Assembly (NCBI GenBank): GCA_903839875.1
Contig: CAIMDZ010000212.1
Location: 1-57,867 of the forward strand
Direction: 5' to 3'
From: an uncultured Bacteroidota bacterium
GTDB taxonomy: Bacteria; Bacteroidota; Bacteroidia; Chitinophagales; Chitinophagaceae
DNA: 57,867 bases
Of this stretch, positions 35,158 through 44,551 are shown in pieces (position 1 is the stretch's first letter; each line of letters starts with the position of its first letter). The translations under genes were made by a program, and so were the position numbers. The notes under the pieces were generated by a model. It was given only the letters and a program-made list of their open reading frames with translations, did no database searches and was not told the DNA's origin.

Positions 35158-37791
35158 ATGGAATTAGGAAAGAATTTTGAACATAAAGAAGCTGACGAAA
35201 AGTGGTATAAGCATTGGAACGAATCAGGCTATTTTAAAAGTACACCGGACGAACGTCCACCCTATACTATTGTAATACCGCCGCCCAATGTAACGGGTGT
35301 GCTGCACATGGGCCATGCCCTGAATAATACCGTACAGGATATACTGATCCGCCGTGCAAAGATGACCGGCTACAATACCTGCTGGGTACCCGGCACCGAC
35401 CATGCCTCAATAGCCACTGAAGCAAAGGTGGTGAACATGTTGAAGGAACGCGGCATAGATAAGAACAAGATAGGCCGCGATGAGTTCATGAAGTATGCAT
35501 GGGAATGGAAAGAGAAATACGGCGGCATCATTCTGAAACAATTGGAAAAGCTGGGCTGCGCCTGCGATTGGGACCGCACTGCTTTTACTATGGATGAGGG
35601 TTATTATAACTCTGTAATCAGGGTGTTTGTGGAGTTGTATGAGAAGGGGCTTATTTACCGTGGGGTAAAGATGATCAACTGGGACCCCAAGGCAAAGACC
35701 GCGCTGAGTGATGAAGAAGTGAATCACAAGCAGACCAATTCAAAGTTGTATTACGTTCGTTATAAAATTGATGGTGACAATGATGAATACATAACCATTG
35801 CTACTGTGCGCCCTGAGACCATACTTGGCGATACTGCTGTATGTGTTCACCCTGATGATGAGCGTTATGCGCATCTGATAGGGAAGTATTGCTTCATTCC
35901 ATTGATTAACAGGCGTGTACCGATCATATTTGATGAATACATTGATAAGGAATTTGGTACAGGCGCACTAAAGGTGACGCCTGCACATGATATCAATGAC
36001 TACAACCTTGGGCTGAAGCATGGACTGCCTGTGGTAGATACGTTGAATGATGACGGCACTATGAGCGAGGCCGCACAGTTGTATATCGGGCAGGATCGCT
36101 TTGCAGTTCGTAAGAAGATCATCGAAGATCTGAAAGCGATAAATGCTGTAGTTAAGGAAGAAGACTATGTAAACCAGGTAGGATTTAGTGAGAGGACGGA
36201 CGTGGTGATAGAGCCACGCCTGAGCATGCAGTGGTGGTGCAATATGCAGCAGATGGCTAAGCCTGCAATTGAAGTGGTGGAGAATGGCGGAGTAGAGTTT
36301 CATCCGGCAAAATTCAGGAACACTTACCGCCACTGGATGGGTAATATCAAGGACTGGTGCATCAGCCGCCAGCTTTGGTGGGGGCAGCGCATACCTGCAT
36401 GGTATGATGCCGAGGGCGGATTGTATGTTGCCAGAACTAGCGAAGAAGCGCACAAAATATATAATGAAAAGAAGCCTTCACTGGCGGATAAAAATCCGGT
36501 ACTGAGACAGGATGATGATGTGCTGGATACATGGTTCAGCAGTTGGCTGTGGCCGATGGAGGTATTTGACTGGAACAAAAATCCCGACAACAAAGACCTG
36601 AAATATTATTACCCTACCAACACACTGGTAACCGCTCCTGAGATCATTTTCTTCTGGGTGGCGCGTATGATCATGGCAGGGTATGAGTTTATGGGCGAGA
36701 AGCCGTTTGACAAGGTTTACTTTACCGGTATTGTAAGGGATAAGCAGGGCAGAAAGATGAGCAAATCGCTGGGGAACTCGCCTGACCTGCTGGAGATGAT
36801 AGCTGACCAGGGCGCTGATGTAGTGAGATTTAGTGTGTTGATCACTTCGCCGGCTGGTAATGACTTGTTGTTTGATGACGCGCAACTGGAGCAGGGCCGC
36901 TTCTTCTGCAATAAGCTATGGAATGCCCTGAAGCTGGTGAAAGGCTGGGAAGGGCGTTGTGTTGATGGCATGGAAGACAGCAATGTAAAATTTGCGTTGG
37001 ACTGGATGGATGCCCGCCTGGCGCAGGTTTCGCAGGAGGTAACGGAGATGATAAAGGAATTCAGGCTGAGTGAAGGGCTGAAGACCATCTACTCACTCAT
37101 CTGGAATGACTTCTGTTCATGGTACCTGGAATGGGTGAAGCCGGGAATGGAGCAACCGGTTTCCACTCATGTTTACAGCAGGACGATTAATATTTTTGAG
37201 CAATTGCTGCAATTGCTGCACCCATATTTACCATTTATTACCGAGGAGATTTATCACATCCTTGCAGAAAGACAAACCGGTGATGACCTGATCGTAAAAC
37301 AACTGCCTGTTTACAATACCCCTGATGCTGATACGCTGAAAGGTGGGCTGTTGCTTCAGGATATTATTACCGCCGTAAGGGATACCCGTAACAAGAACCA
37401 GTTGAAACCTAAGGATACCATTAAACTGTGGATAGATACACCGCATCATTCATTCTACGAGTCAGTACTGGACATACTGAGGCGGCAGGTAAATGCAGAT
37501 ACAATAGGGTACACCACTGAAGCCAGACAAGGCTGCATATCTCTGGTGGTGCATACTGATAAACTATACATAGAAGCCGCCGCAGCAACCATTGACCCTA
37601 CTGTGCAGAAAGCACAAATGGAGAAGGATATTATCTACCTGCAAGGATTCATTGTGAGCGTAGATAAGAAGCTGACCAACGAAAAGTTTGTAGCAAATGC
37701 AAAGCCCGAGGTGATAGACAATGAGCGCAAGAAGCGGGCTGATGCGGTGGCTAAGATTCAGACGCTGGAGGAGAGTATGGCGCTGCTTTAG
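35158..37791 (+). CDS. valS: Valyl-tRNA synthetase
   Basis: The 877-residue class I enzyme charges tRNA-Val and edits Thr. HIGH-type motif in PPNVTGVLHMGHALNN, the editing insertion (TVRPETILGDTAVCVHPDD), KMSKS in GRKMSKSLGNSPD, anticodon-binding domain and a C-terminal coiled coil (about 810-877). A TTG at 35143 opens the frame earlier, but ATG 35158 gives the normal start ELGKNFEHKEADEKWY. It may be co-transcribed with the dehydrogenase 20 bases upstream. Confidence 0.98.
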   Translation: MELGKNFEHKEADEKWYKHWNESGYFKSTPDERPPYTIVIPPPNVTGVLHMGHALNNTVQDILIRRAKMTGYNTCWVPGTDHASIATEAKVVNMLKERGIDKNKIGRDEFMKYAWEWKEKYGGIILKQLEKLGCACDWDRTAFTMDEGYYNSVIRVFVELYEKGLIYRGVKMINWDPKAKTALSDEEVNHKQTNSKLYYVRYKIDGDNDEYITIATVRPETILGDTAVCVHPDDERYAHLIGKYCFIPLINRRVPIIFDEYIDKEFGTGALKVTPAHDINDYNLGLKHGLPVVDTLNDDGTMSEAAQLYIGQDRFAVRKKIIEDLKAINAVVKEEDYVNQVGFSERTDVVIEPRLSMQWWCNMQQMAKPAIEVVENGGVEFHPAKFRNTYRHWMGNIKDWCISRQLWWGQRIPAWYDAEGGLYVARTSEEAHKIYNEKKPSLADKNPVLRQDDDVLDTWFSSWLWPMEVFDWNKNPDNKDLKYYYPTNTLVTAPEIIFFWVARMIMAGYEFMGEKPFDKVYFTGIVRDKQGRKMSKSLGNSPDLLEMIADQGADVVRFSVLITSPAGNDLLFDDAQLEQGRFFCNKLWNALKLVKGWEGRCVDGMEDSNVKFALDWMDARLAQVSQEVTEMIKEFRLSEGLKTIYSLIWNDFCSWYLEWVKPGMEQPVSTHVYSRTINIFEQLLQLLHPYLPFITEEIYHILAERQTGDDLIVKQLPVYNTPDADTLKGGLLLQDIITAVRDTRNKNQLKPKDTIKLWIDTPHHSFYESVLDILRRQVNADTIGYTTEARQGCISLVVHTDKLYIEAAAATIDPTVQKAQMEKDIIYLQGFIVSVDKKLTNEKFVANAKPEVIDNERKKRADAVAKIQTLEESMALL

Positions 37792-37800
37792 GGCCTGAAA

Positions 37801-37827
37801 CCCCCGGCCCCTAAAGGGGAGTACGTT
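37801..37827. repeat. CCCCTAAAGGGGAGTACG repeat after valS
   Basis: Shares 18 exact bases with the copy at 30292-30315; the remaining spacer to 38048 shows no gene. Confidence 0.65.
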
Positions 37828-38048
37828 GAGAATATATGCTCGGCTTTCTGGCTTTTTTGAGCGTTTCTTATTTTAAGAGGTAAATACTTCAATGGTTAAC
37901 ATTGGGTGTTTACCTTTTTCTACTATTTTTGGTTCAGATAAATTACTTCTGCAACTCCTTTACAAAACACTTTGCAATAGTGCCGTTTATTTTAACGAGG
38001 TAGATTATATTGGGTAGGTTTGCTACATCATCCATCATGCTAGATCAC

Positions 38049-38822
38049 CTACCTGATCTTTTCAATCACCAGGTTGACCACCTCCACCAGTATCAGTATA
38101 ATCACAATGATCTCCAGCACGTAGCTGCTCTTGTATTGCATAATATCTTTAAAAAGCTCAAAGTTCTCTTTAATGATTTGCAGGCTCTCCTGTATATGCC
38201 GGAAACGTACCTGGAGGTCGAATGTTCTTTTCAGGCCAATGTCTATTTTATTGAGGTCCTCATCCTCCCATGTTTCCGGTGGAGAGTCGAAAATGTACAG
38301 GTTTTCAGATATGGTGCTTTTGAGGTTAAGTGTACGACCGATGAATTTCTTTAAGTTCCTTCCCGAAATATTAAGTCGTCCCTTTTTTTCTAAAAAACGG
38401 GTTTGCAGGTTTGTTTCAATTAATAACTTATTGGTTACTTCAGAATAATAATCGAGCGCAACAGATTGCGATACATTGAGCATGATCAACCGGAAGATGT
38501 CAATACTGGGGCTGATTATTTCAATTTTATTATACCCAAATTTTATCTCCTTTGCATCACTTTCTATTTCAAATTCCTCACTGTGCCTGGTTTCTGAAAA
38601 ATTCCTGCAGTAAGGAGTAATAGTTTGTATAAATTCAGCAATGCCGATCTCAACGTAGTTTAAGAAAGAAACAACGCCATATTTAAAAACATAAATGAAT
38701 TTATCAGGGTCAATTGCGTAAAAGATCTCGTCGTTATCAGAAAAATGTACAGGGGCTTTAAAGCTGCTTTTGAAACTCTTTATATCTATGCCGTCTGCAA
38801 TCTGGTAGGCCAGTACTTTCAT
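38049..38822 (-). CDS. RMD1/DUF155 family membrane-anchored protein
   Basis: The 257-residue protein has the DUF155 pattern: an N-terminal region (EIFYAIDPDKFIYVFKYGVV), then EFEIESDAKEIKFGYNKIEI and DIFRLIMLNVSQSVALDYYS, a long helical part and one C-terminal membrane helix (YVLEIIVIILILVEVVNLVI). Eukaryotic members (Rmd1, RMND1) sit in mitochondria and affect translation; the bacterial role is unknown. Confidence 0.78.
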   Translation of the reverse strand: MKVLAYQIADGIDIKSFKSSFKAPVHFSDNDEIFYAIDPDKFIYVFKYGVVSFLNYVEIGIAEFIQTITPYCRNFSETRHSEEFEIESDAKEIKFGYNKIEIISPSIDIFRLIMLNVSQSVALDYYSEVTNKLLIETNLQTRFLEKKGRLNISGRNLKKFIGRTLNLKSTISENLYIFDSPPETWEDEDLNKIDIGLKRTFDLQVRFRHIQESLQIIKENFELFKDIMQYKSSYVLEIIVIILILVEVVNLVIEKIR

Positions 38823-38833
38823 ATCTTAGTCGT

Positions 38834-39478
38834 TTAGTTTGCCACAAAGTCATAGGCGATATTCTGGTAGGCGGCTGATCCAACTAATTCTTTTAATTTT
38901 TTAAACGTTTCAAACGGGCCCTTGGTGGAAAATGAATTCACCAGCCATGACGGAACAGAACCACCGGGGTCTGCCTGACCTATATATTCTACATTCAGCT
39001 GGTTATTACCAAAAGGTGTGACCACCCAGCTAACCTTCGACAAAGGTACGCGTACTTTGTCTTTATTTATAGCTACATTTTGTTCTACTGCATTGGCGCT
39101 CACGTACATAACCTTTGTTCCGGGTTGCTGGGTTATAGTCATTTCCACGATCACATCGCGGTTGGTCAACGGCCAGGGCATACTGATCTCAGTATAGTAG
39201 ATCTGGTGATTGGCGCTTAGTTGTTTAACCAGGTACGATTGCTTTGTATTATACACCCATTGCTCATGAGCCTTAGTGTCCAATAGCAGCGCTGTGAGTT
39301 GGGAGAGGTTTGCATTCAGGATGCAGGTTACTTTTACCGCTTTAATATTTGAATTCACAACACTCCCGGTATAAACTTTTATACCATCCTGGTCTTTTTT
39401 CAGATCCCATGAGGTTTGCGCATTCACCACAGTAAATAGGCAGGAAATAAATGCCAGCAAAATTATTTTTTTGTTCAT
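38834..39478 (-). CDS. Exported START-domain protein
   Basis: The 214-residue product has a signal peptide (KIILLAFISCLFTVVNAQ) and a START-type lipid-binding fold: SWDLKKDQDGIKVYTGSV at the start, AHEQWVYNTKQSYLVKQL, a YYTEISMPWPLTNRDVIVEM strand and a C-terminal helix. It would hold a hydrophobic ligand in the periplasm. It is 11 bases upstream of the RMD1-like gene on the same strand and 26 downstream of the cytochrome gene, so the three may be co-transcribed. Confidence 0.82.
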   Translation of the reverse strand: MNKKIILLAFISCLFTVVNAQTSWDLKKDQDGIKVYTGSVVNSNIKAVKVTCILNANLSQLTALLLDTKAHEQWVYNTKQSYLVKQLSANHQIYYTEISMPWPLTNRDVIVEMTITQQPGTKVMYVSANAVEQNVAINKDKVRVPLSKVSWVVTPFGNNQLNVEYIGQADPGGSVPSWLVNSFSTKGPFETFKKLKELVGSAAYQNIAYDFVAN

Positions 39479-39504
39479 AGCGGTTATTGATTTATTGGTT
39501 TAGT

Positions 39505-39945
39505 TTATTTTTTCCCAAGCGTACGTAAATAAAGCACAACCTGCCAACGCTGGTCTTTTGATAATTCATTCTTAAAAGCAGGCATAGGCTTTCTTCCTTC
39601 AGTAATCTTCCAAAATATGGATCCATCACTCTGTCTCTGGAATTCCGCTTTAGTGAAGTCTTGCGGGTTTTTGTCTAAGTCAGCGCTCTTAGGGCCATCA
39701 CCTTTCCCTTTTGGTCCATGACAGTCGATGCATTTAGACTTATAAACGGTCTTGCCTGCTTCAATGGCCGCTGCACTCGAAACAATAGGGTTGGTTTCTT
39801 TGTCGGCAGTTGCCGGAGCAGTCCATGTTTTATTATCCGGGGCCGGTATGAAAGCGAATAGCAGGCTAATGCCACCTATTACAACACTGGTTACGATGAA
39901 TGTTGATAATTTAATTTTACTGATTTGCATGATTATTTTTTTCAT
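39505..39945 (-). CDS. Mono-heme cytochrome c
   Basis: The 146-residue protein has an uncleaved or cleaved N-terminal helix (STFIVTSVVIGGISLLFAFI), a linker, and a class I cytochrome c fold with CIDCHGPKGKGDGPKS and the axial Met in GRKPMPAFKNELSKDQRW. It carries electrons in the periplasm. It heads a probable three-gene minus-strand unit. Confidence 0.92.
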   Translation of the reverse strand: MKKIIMQISKIKLSTFIVTSVVIGGISLLFAFIPAPDNKTWTAPATADKETNPIVSSAAAIEAGKTVYKSKCIDCHGPKGKGDGPKSADLDKNPQDFTKAEFQRQSDGSIFWKITEGRKPMPAFKNELSKDQRWQVVLYLRTLGKK

Positions 39946-39981
39946 TTTTTCTTATTTTGAGGTTAGAGATAAATCATTTTC

Positions 39982-40144
39982 TTTTTGGCATTGTTAATTT
40001 AGTATAGATCAAATAATATTTCTTTTTGCCAGGCAACAAAATGTTGTTGTATTCAACACTACCATTATGGAAAAAGGTTCATCAACTGTGTTATATGTAT
40101 GCATTTCATTCAACTCAAGTATACTAAATTAACAAAGCCAAAAA
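39982..40144. repeat. MITE-like 163-bp element with 25-bp inverted ends
   Basis: Left end has GGCATTGTTAATTTAGTATA and the right end is the complement of GGCTTTGTTAATTTAGTATA, each flanked by a run of T (or A), so the ends match with one change over the core. The interior has no gene. The core start GGC.nTGTT recalls IS6-type termini, but I cannot assign a family. Confidence 0.65.
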
Positions 40145-40453
40145 AAGTTTAGATGATTAACTAAAAGAAATAGATGTTGCGGAAACCCGGATTTTTTACA
40201 AAGCCACTTATGGAGGTTGATCAATTAAGTGGAAACGAAAGAAAAGCTGTATTGCGCTTGTTATTCTATAATGTAAAAGTACGTAATGTAAGGTTAAGGA
40301 AAAGATAATATACAACACCCCCGGCCCATGAAGGGGAGTGCTATGGCCTATACTTTCAGCAGGAATTTCATTGTTCAGCACTGATAGGACTTTACTTATT
40401 CCATATCTACCCCAGCAAGCTTGGCGCTGTCAGCGGTTATCCAATGATTGTTT
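40145..40453. other. Gene-free spacer
   Basis: 309 bases. A 32-codon frame (40210-40308: MEVDQLSGNERKAVLRLLFY and on) is too short to call. A CCCCGGCCCATGAAGGGGAG repeat lies at 40318-40340. Confidence 0.5.
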
Positions 40454-40945
40454 TTACTTAGCCAGGTACAACGTATCCGGTATTGGCCATGAACTATATA
40501 CACTGGTATCTACAGTAGCCGCATTTCCGTTTACCTTACACGCTATGATTCTGTTAGCACATGACGCAGGTGGGTTGACATAAGGGAGCACCTTATGCAG
40601 CAGGCCGGTTTGTGTTATCCCGGTGATGGAGTAGGTCTTATTAATGGCGGGCAATTTCATTTGATAATCAAACCCGGGCGGCAGATTGGGGAAATTATTT
40701 GTAAACACAGATATAGTATCTCCCTTAATGGTATTCACCCATATTGTAGCCGAGTCAACTGTACTGTCAAATAAATTGTTTTGCCTGTATCTGACCAGTA
40801 CGCCCCTGTTAAAATCAGATGAATCAAATCCAACTCCCACTATCAATAATGAGCTGTTACCGCAGGTATCCTCTCTGCTTTTTCCGGGGCAGGACGAAAG
40901 GAATGGAATAAGACCTATGCATACTATTATAAGTAGATATTTCAT
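40454..40945 (-). CDS. Lipoprotein, member of a tandem pair
   Basis: The 163-residue product has a lipoprotein signal (YLLIIVCIGLIPFLSSC) and a soluble beta-rich domain with NNLFDSTVDS, LPAINKTYSITGIT and PASCANRIIACKVNG. It is a paralogue of the next gene upstream (41055-41549), sharing those blocks. No named family recognised. The conserved Cys pair (CANRIIAC) could form a disulfide. Confidence 0.8.
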   Translation of the reverse strand: MKYLLIIVCIGLIPFLSSCPGKSREDTCGNSSLLIVGVGFDSSDFNRGVLVRYRQNNLFDSTVDSATIWVNTIKGDTISVFTNNFPNLPPGFDYQMKLPAINKTYSITGITQTGLLHKVLPYVNPPASCANRIIACKVNGNAATVDTSVYSSWPIPDTLYLAK

Positions 40946-41054
40946 TGTTTTTGACGTTTAATTATTTGGTGATATTGATAACGTGAAAACCAATGTGCTA
41001 TTTCGCAATTAGTATCTATAATTTTTCTATAACGTTTATAGCTTCAGCGCTGGA

Positions 41055-41549
41055 TCATCTCGGCAGGTACAACATATCTGCCACATATAAACTTAGATCC
41101 AGCTTGCTTGAGTCAATCGGCAGCTCCGCACCATTTACTTTGCACGAAACCATTTTATTTACACATTGAACTGGCGGATCGCGATACGGAACCGAACGAT
41201 GCAGCTGCCCGGCCTGGGTAATATCTGTTATGTAGTAGGTTTTATTTATGGCCGGAAGCCACAATTTATAGTCGTAACCTGGTATCAAGGTAGGTGAGTG
41301 GCTCCATAACAGACAAGTATCTGAGCTTACAATACTTAAAGTCACACTCCCCGAATCAATAGTGCTATCAAACAAATTGTCTTTCTTGTATTTGACGATC
41401 ATCGCAGCGTTGAAATCTGAAGCAGCAAAGCCTACCCCGATGATCTGTAGAAAACCATCCGTGCAATTAATGTCATGACTCTTTGGTCCTGGACAAGAGG
41501 AGAGGACGGGTATAATTAAGATACAGGCAATTTTGAGTATATTTTTCAT
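41055..41549 (-). CDS. Lipoprotein, second member of the tandem pair
   Basis: The 164-residue product shares with its neighbour the signal (IPVLSSCPG), IIGVGFAASDFN, the DNLFDSTIDSGS block, LPAINKTYYITDIT and CVNKMVSCKVNG. The two arose by duplication; between them is about 110 bases. Function unknown; by its signal it should be an envelope lipoprotein. Confidence 0.8.
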   Translation of the reverse strand: MKNILKIACILIIPVLSSCPGPKSHDINCTDGFLQIIGVGFAASDFNAAMIVKYKKDNLFDSTIDSGSVTLSIVSSDTCLLWSHSPTLIPGYDYKLWLPAINKTYYITDITQAGQLHRSVPYRDPPVQCVNKMVSCKVNGAELPIDSSKLDLSLYVADMLYLPR

Positions 41550-41754
41550 TGTTTAAACATTAGAGGTTCATAATTATTTATGGTCTCTAATAACGCAAAT
41601 ACAGTTGCAATATTATTTGACATAAAAATAGGGGACTTACCTGGAAATTCCATTCTAAACAATGAGATTTGTTCCGATCAGTATTGGTCAATTCCTTAAC
41701 ACAAAATTCTCAAACCCCATTTACAAATACCGATTTATTCCCATTAATTATCCC

Positions 41755-41762
41755 TACCTTTG
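41755..41762 (+). promoter_or_regulatory. -7 box (TACCTTTG) of the ABC-F gene
   Basis: An exact TAnnTTTG match; it leaves a leader of about 110 nt before the ATG at 41877, containing a degenerate TCCCGATAGTTATCTGGA palindrome (41780-41797). Confidence 0.65.
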
Positions 41763-41876
41763 CAGCCCGAAAAAAAAGGTCCCGATAGTTATCTGGAGGG
41801 ATTTGTTATTGGGAATTAGGATTAGGTCGCAGGGCCTGGCTTTCTACTCCCTACTGAATACTTTCGACTAAGAAAA

Positions 41877-43508
41877 ATGATTAACATTAATAATTTATCG
41901 CTTCGCTACGGCAAGCGTGTGCTGTTTGAAGATGTGAATATTAAATTCACTGAAGGTAACTGTTATGGCATTATCGGGGCCAATGGCGCCGGTAAATCTA
42001 CTTTTCTGAAGATCATAGCCGGCGAAATAGATGCAACTACCGGTAAGGTGGACATATCCAAGGGCCAGAGGATGAGTGTGCTGAAACAAAACCGCAATGA
42101 GTTTGATGAAGTGACTGTGCTGGATACCGTAATACGTGGTAATACTACCCTGTATGAGGTGATGAAGGCAAAGGATGCCATCTATGCAAAGGAAGATTTT
42201 ACCGAAGAAGATGGTATTAAGGCCGGCGAACTGGAAGGTCTGTTTGCGGAAATGGACGGATGGAATGCCGAAAATGATGCTGCAACTCTGCTCAGTAACC
42301 TGGGTATAAAGGAAGATGTACACTATAAACAAGTAAAAGAACTGGATGGCAACCAGAAGGTGAGGGTGTTGCTTGCGCAGGCTCTTTTTGGTCATCCTGA
42401 TATTCTGTTGCTGGATGAGCCTACTAACGACCTTGACCTCGAAACCGTAGGATGGCTGGAGAATTTCCTGGCTGACTATGATAAGATAGTATTGGTTGTT
42501 TCGCATGACCGTCACTTCCTCGATACGGTGTGTACGCATGTGGCGGATATTGACTTTGGAAAAATCAATGTGTTTACCGGTAACTATACTTTCTGGTACG
42601 AATCGAGCCAGTTGTTGCTGAAACAACGTGGCGACCAGAACAAGAAGGCTGAAGATAAAATAGCTGAACTAAAAGAGTTCATTGCCCGTTTCTCGGCCAA
42701 TGCATCTAAATCAAAACAGGCAACCAGTCGTAAAAAAGCATTGGATAAAATTAAGCTGGAAGACATGCGTGCTTCCAACCGTAAGTACCCGGCTATCATC
42801 TTTAATAACCAGGTGCGCGAGGCCGGTGACCAGATACTGGAAGTTAAAAACCTTGGCAAGTCGCTGCATGGCGAGGTGCTTTTTAAAGACATCAGCTTCG
42901 ATCTGAAGCGAGGACAGAAAAATGCCGTACTTTCATCTAACTCGCTGGCTACTAATGCATTTTATAATATACTGTCAGGAGAGGATAAGAACTACGATGG
43001 TATGTTCCGCTGGGGTGTAACGGTTACGCCTACCTACCTCCCATCAGACAATACTGAATATTTTAAAGACGATGACAACAACCTCATTGACTGGCTTCGA
43101 CAGTACTCAGAGGAAAAAGACGAGACTTTTATTCGTGGTTTCCTGGGCAGGATGTTGTTTACCGGTGAGGAGACATTAAAGAAATCTACCGTGCTCAGCG
43201 GGGGAGAAAAAGTCCGCTGTATGATGAGCCGAATGATGATGCAGAAAGGCAATGTGCTGATGATGGACGAACCCACCAACCACCTGGACCTGGAAAGCAT
43301 TACGGCCCTCAACAACGGCATGAAGGATTTCAGGGGAACATTACTTTTCACCACCCGTGACCATGAATTGGCCAACACAGTTGCTAACCGGATACTTGAA
43401 ATAACCCCCAATGGCCTTATTGACCGCGAAATGAATTTTGACGAGTATATCACCAACGACCGCATAAAAGCTGTCAGGGCGGAGATGTATGGAAGGGTGC
43501 TGGCTTAA
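41877..43508 (+). CDS. ABC-F family ATPase with a degenerate second P-loop
   Basis: The 543-residue protein has two ATP-binding domains joined by a charged linker (about 240-300) and no membrane helices, as in the YbiT branch of ABC-F proteins that act on the ribosome. Domain 1: Walker A GANGAGKST, signature LDGNQ, Walker B ILLLDEPTNDLD. Domain 2: signature LSGGEKVRC and Walker B VLMMDEPTNHLD are intact, but the expected G.NG.GK(S/T) reads LSSNSLATNAF. Thus only one ATP site may be complete. Start ATG 41877. Confidence 0.9.
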   Translation: MININNLSLRYGKRVLFEDVNIKFTEGNCYGIIGANGAGKSTFLKIIAGEIDATTGKVDISKGQRMSVLKQNRNEFDEVTVLDTVIRGNTTLYEVMKAKDAIYAKEDFTEEDGIKAGELEGLFAEMDGWNAENDAATLLSNLGIKEDVHYKQVKELDGNQKVRVLLAQALFGHPDILLLDEPTNDLDLETVGWLENFLADYDKIVLVVSHDRHFLDTVCTHVADIDFGKINVFTGNYTFWYESSQLLLKQRGDQNKKAEDKIAELKEFIARFSANASKSKQATSRKKALDKIKLEDMRASNRKYPAIIFNNQVREAGDQILEVKNLGKSLHGEVLFKDISFDLKRGQKNAVLSSNSLATNAFYNILSGEDKNYDGMFRWGVTVTPTYLPSDNTEYFKDDDNNLIDWLRQYSEEKDETFIRGFLGRMLFTGEETLKKSTVLSGGEKVRCMMSRMMMQKGNVLMMDEPTNHLDLESITALNNGMKDFRGTLLFTTRDHELANTVANRILEITPNGLIDREMNFDEYITNDRIKAVRAEMYGRVLA

Positions 43509-43571
43509 TGTATAATGTGCCCCGAATAAACTTGCCTACCGGCAGGCAGGTTTGTGCATTGGTCAACAAGA

Positions 43572-43646
43572 GCTTTGCGAGCTTAACAACGCAACAAGAG
43601 TGTAATAAAATGATATATAATAGCGCCTTTGCGTGAAACTCTTTTG
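43572..43646. repeat. Second copy of the TTTGCGAGCTTA...CGCCTTTGCGTGA repeat
   Basis: Related to 24564-24648. Next to it (43528-43553) is AACTTGCCTACCGGCAGGCA, a module also found inside both 235-bp elements. Confidence 0.55.
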
Positions 43647-43687
43647 CACAGATCTACGCAGCGTGAAGTATAATGAACGGCTTAAAT

Positions 43688-43720
43688 AAAAAAAATCCCG
43701 GAAACATCCGGGATTTTTTT
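43688..43720. terminator. Bidirectional intrinsic terminator
   Basis: Arms AAAATCCCGG / CCGGGATTTT with a 6-nt loop and A7/T7 flanks lie between the convergent ABC-F and DUF1573 genes. Confidence 0.9.
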
Positions 43721-43737
43721 ATGACTGAACAATCAGA

Positions 43738-44271
43738 TTATTTCTTCACCGGCGCTGGCGGAGGAGTCTGGTTTGGAGCAGGTACCTGAGCAGGAACAAT
43801 TGTCTGATCAACCGGCTTTGGCTTAACATTACCCCTGATATGCAATACCATTGGCGACTGTTTTGCGTTAGAGTTGATGGTAACGTCCTTCATGATTGGT
43901 CCCTGGCGGCCCTGGGTATTGTAAGATACATGGATCACACCTTTTTTACCTGGCAGGATCGGATCTTTTGGCCAGTTAGGAACTGTGCAACCGCATGAAC
44001 CGTGTGCTTCGCTGATAATGATAGGCTTCTTGCCTACATTCTTAAATTCGAAGTCGGTTTCAGCAAGTGGCCCTTCCGGAACTTCTCCGTAATCATGGGT
44101 TTCTTCCTTGAACTTGAACTCACCTGCGTCAGGATCCGGCGCCGGCGCTACAGCTGGTTGTGCCGCAGGAACTGGTGGAGGTGGTGGTGGCACAGGTTTA
44201 TTGTCCTGGGCTTTTACTGTTGCTACCGCGCCTATTGACAGGCATAGGAGAGTAAAGAACACTTTTTTCAT
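43738..44271 (-). CDS. Exported DUF1573 protein with Pro-rich arms
   Basis: From ATG 44271 (the frame also starts at 44277) the 177-residue product has a signal peptide (VFFTLLCLSIGAVATVKA), a poly-Pro stretch, the DUF1573 immunoglobulin-like domain (FKEETHDYGEVPEGPLAETD, FEFKNVGKKPIII, HGSCGCTVPNWPKDPILPG) and a Pro-rich tail. DUF1573 proteins are common in Bacteroidetes envelopes; function unknown. Confidence 0.9.
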   Translation of the reverse strand: MKKVFFTLLCLSIGAVATVKAQDNKPVPPPPPPVPAAQPAVAPAPDPDAGEFKFKEETHDYGEVPEGPLAETDFEFKNVGKKPIIISEAHGSCGCTVPNWPKDPILPGKKGVIHVSYNTQGRQGPIMKDVTINSNAKQSPMVLHIRGNVKPKPVDQTIVPAQVPAPNQTPPPAPVKK

Positions 44272-44417
44272 AATCATTGTTTTTTTGTGGTTTTAAAAGT
44301 AAATAAAAATTGTTGTTTAGAAATCGTTTTTGCTATTTTTTTTCTCATTTTATTCATGTTTTATGCAAATTTATACCTTTTATTAACTGAAAATTGAGCC
44401 GACAGATAAGTAAACAC

Positions 44418-44443
44418 ACCCCTGACCCCTCTCAAGAGGGGAA
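44418..44443. repeat. CCCCTCTCAAGAGGGG repeat
   Basis: ACCCCTCTCAAGAGGGGAAG forms a short hairpin in the spacer after the anti-sigma gene; a variant of the CCCC...GGGG family. Confidence 0.55.
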
Positions 44444-44551
44444 GTGTAGCCTGCCCTTCGCGGGAACTTGCCCTCATTATCGCTGGCATCCACTTGAAGT
44501 TTGACTTGTTTGTCGACGGAACTTCTTTTCCAATGCAATCTATTAAAGAAC

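Noticed and set aside
40210-40308. A 32-codon frame in the spacer after the MITE-like element
   Set aside because: No promoter box or recognisable family; too short to support.
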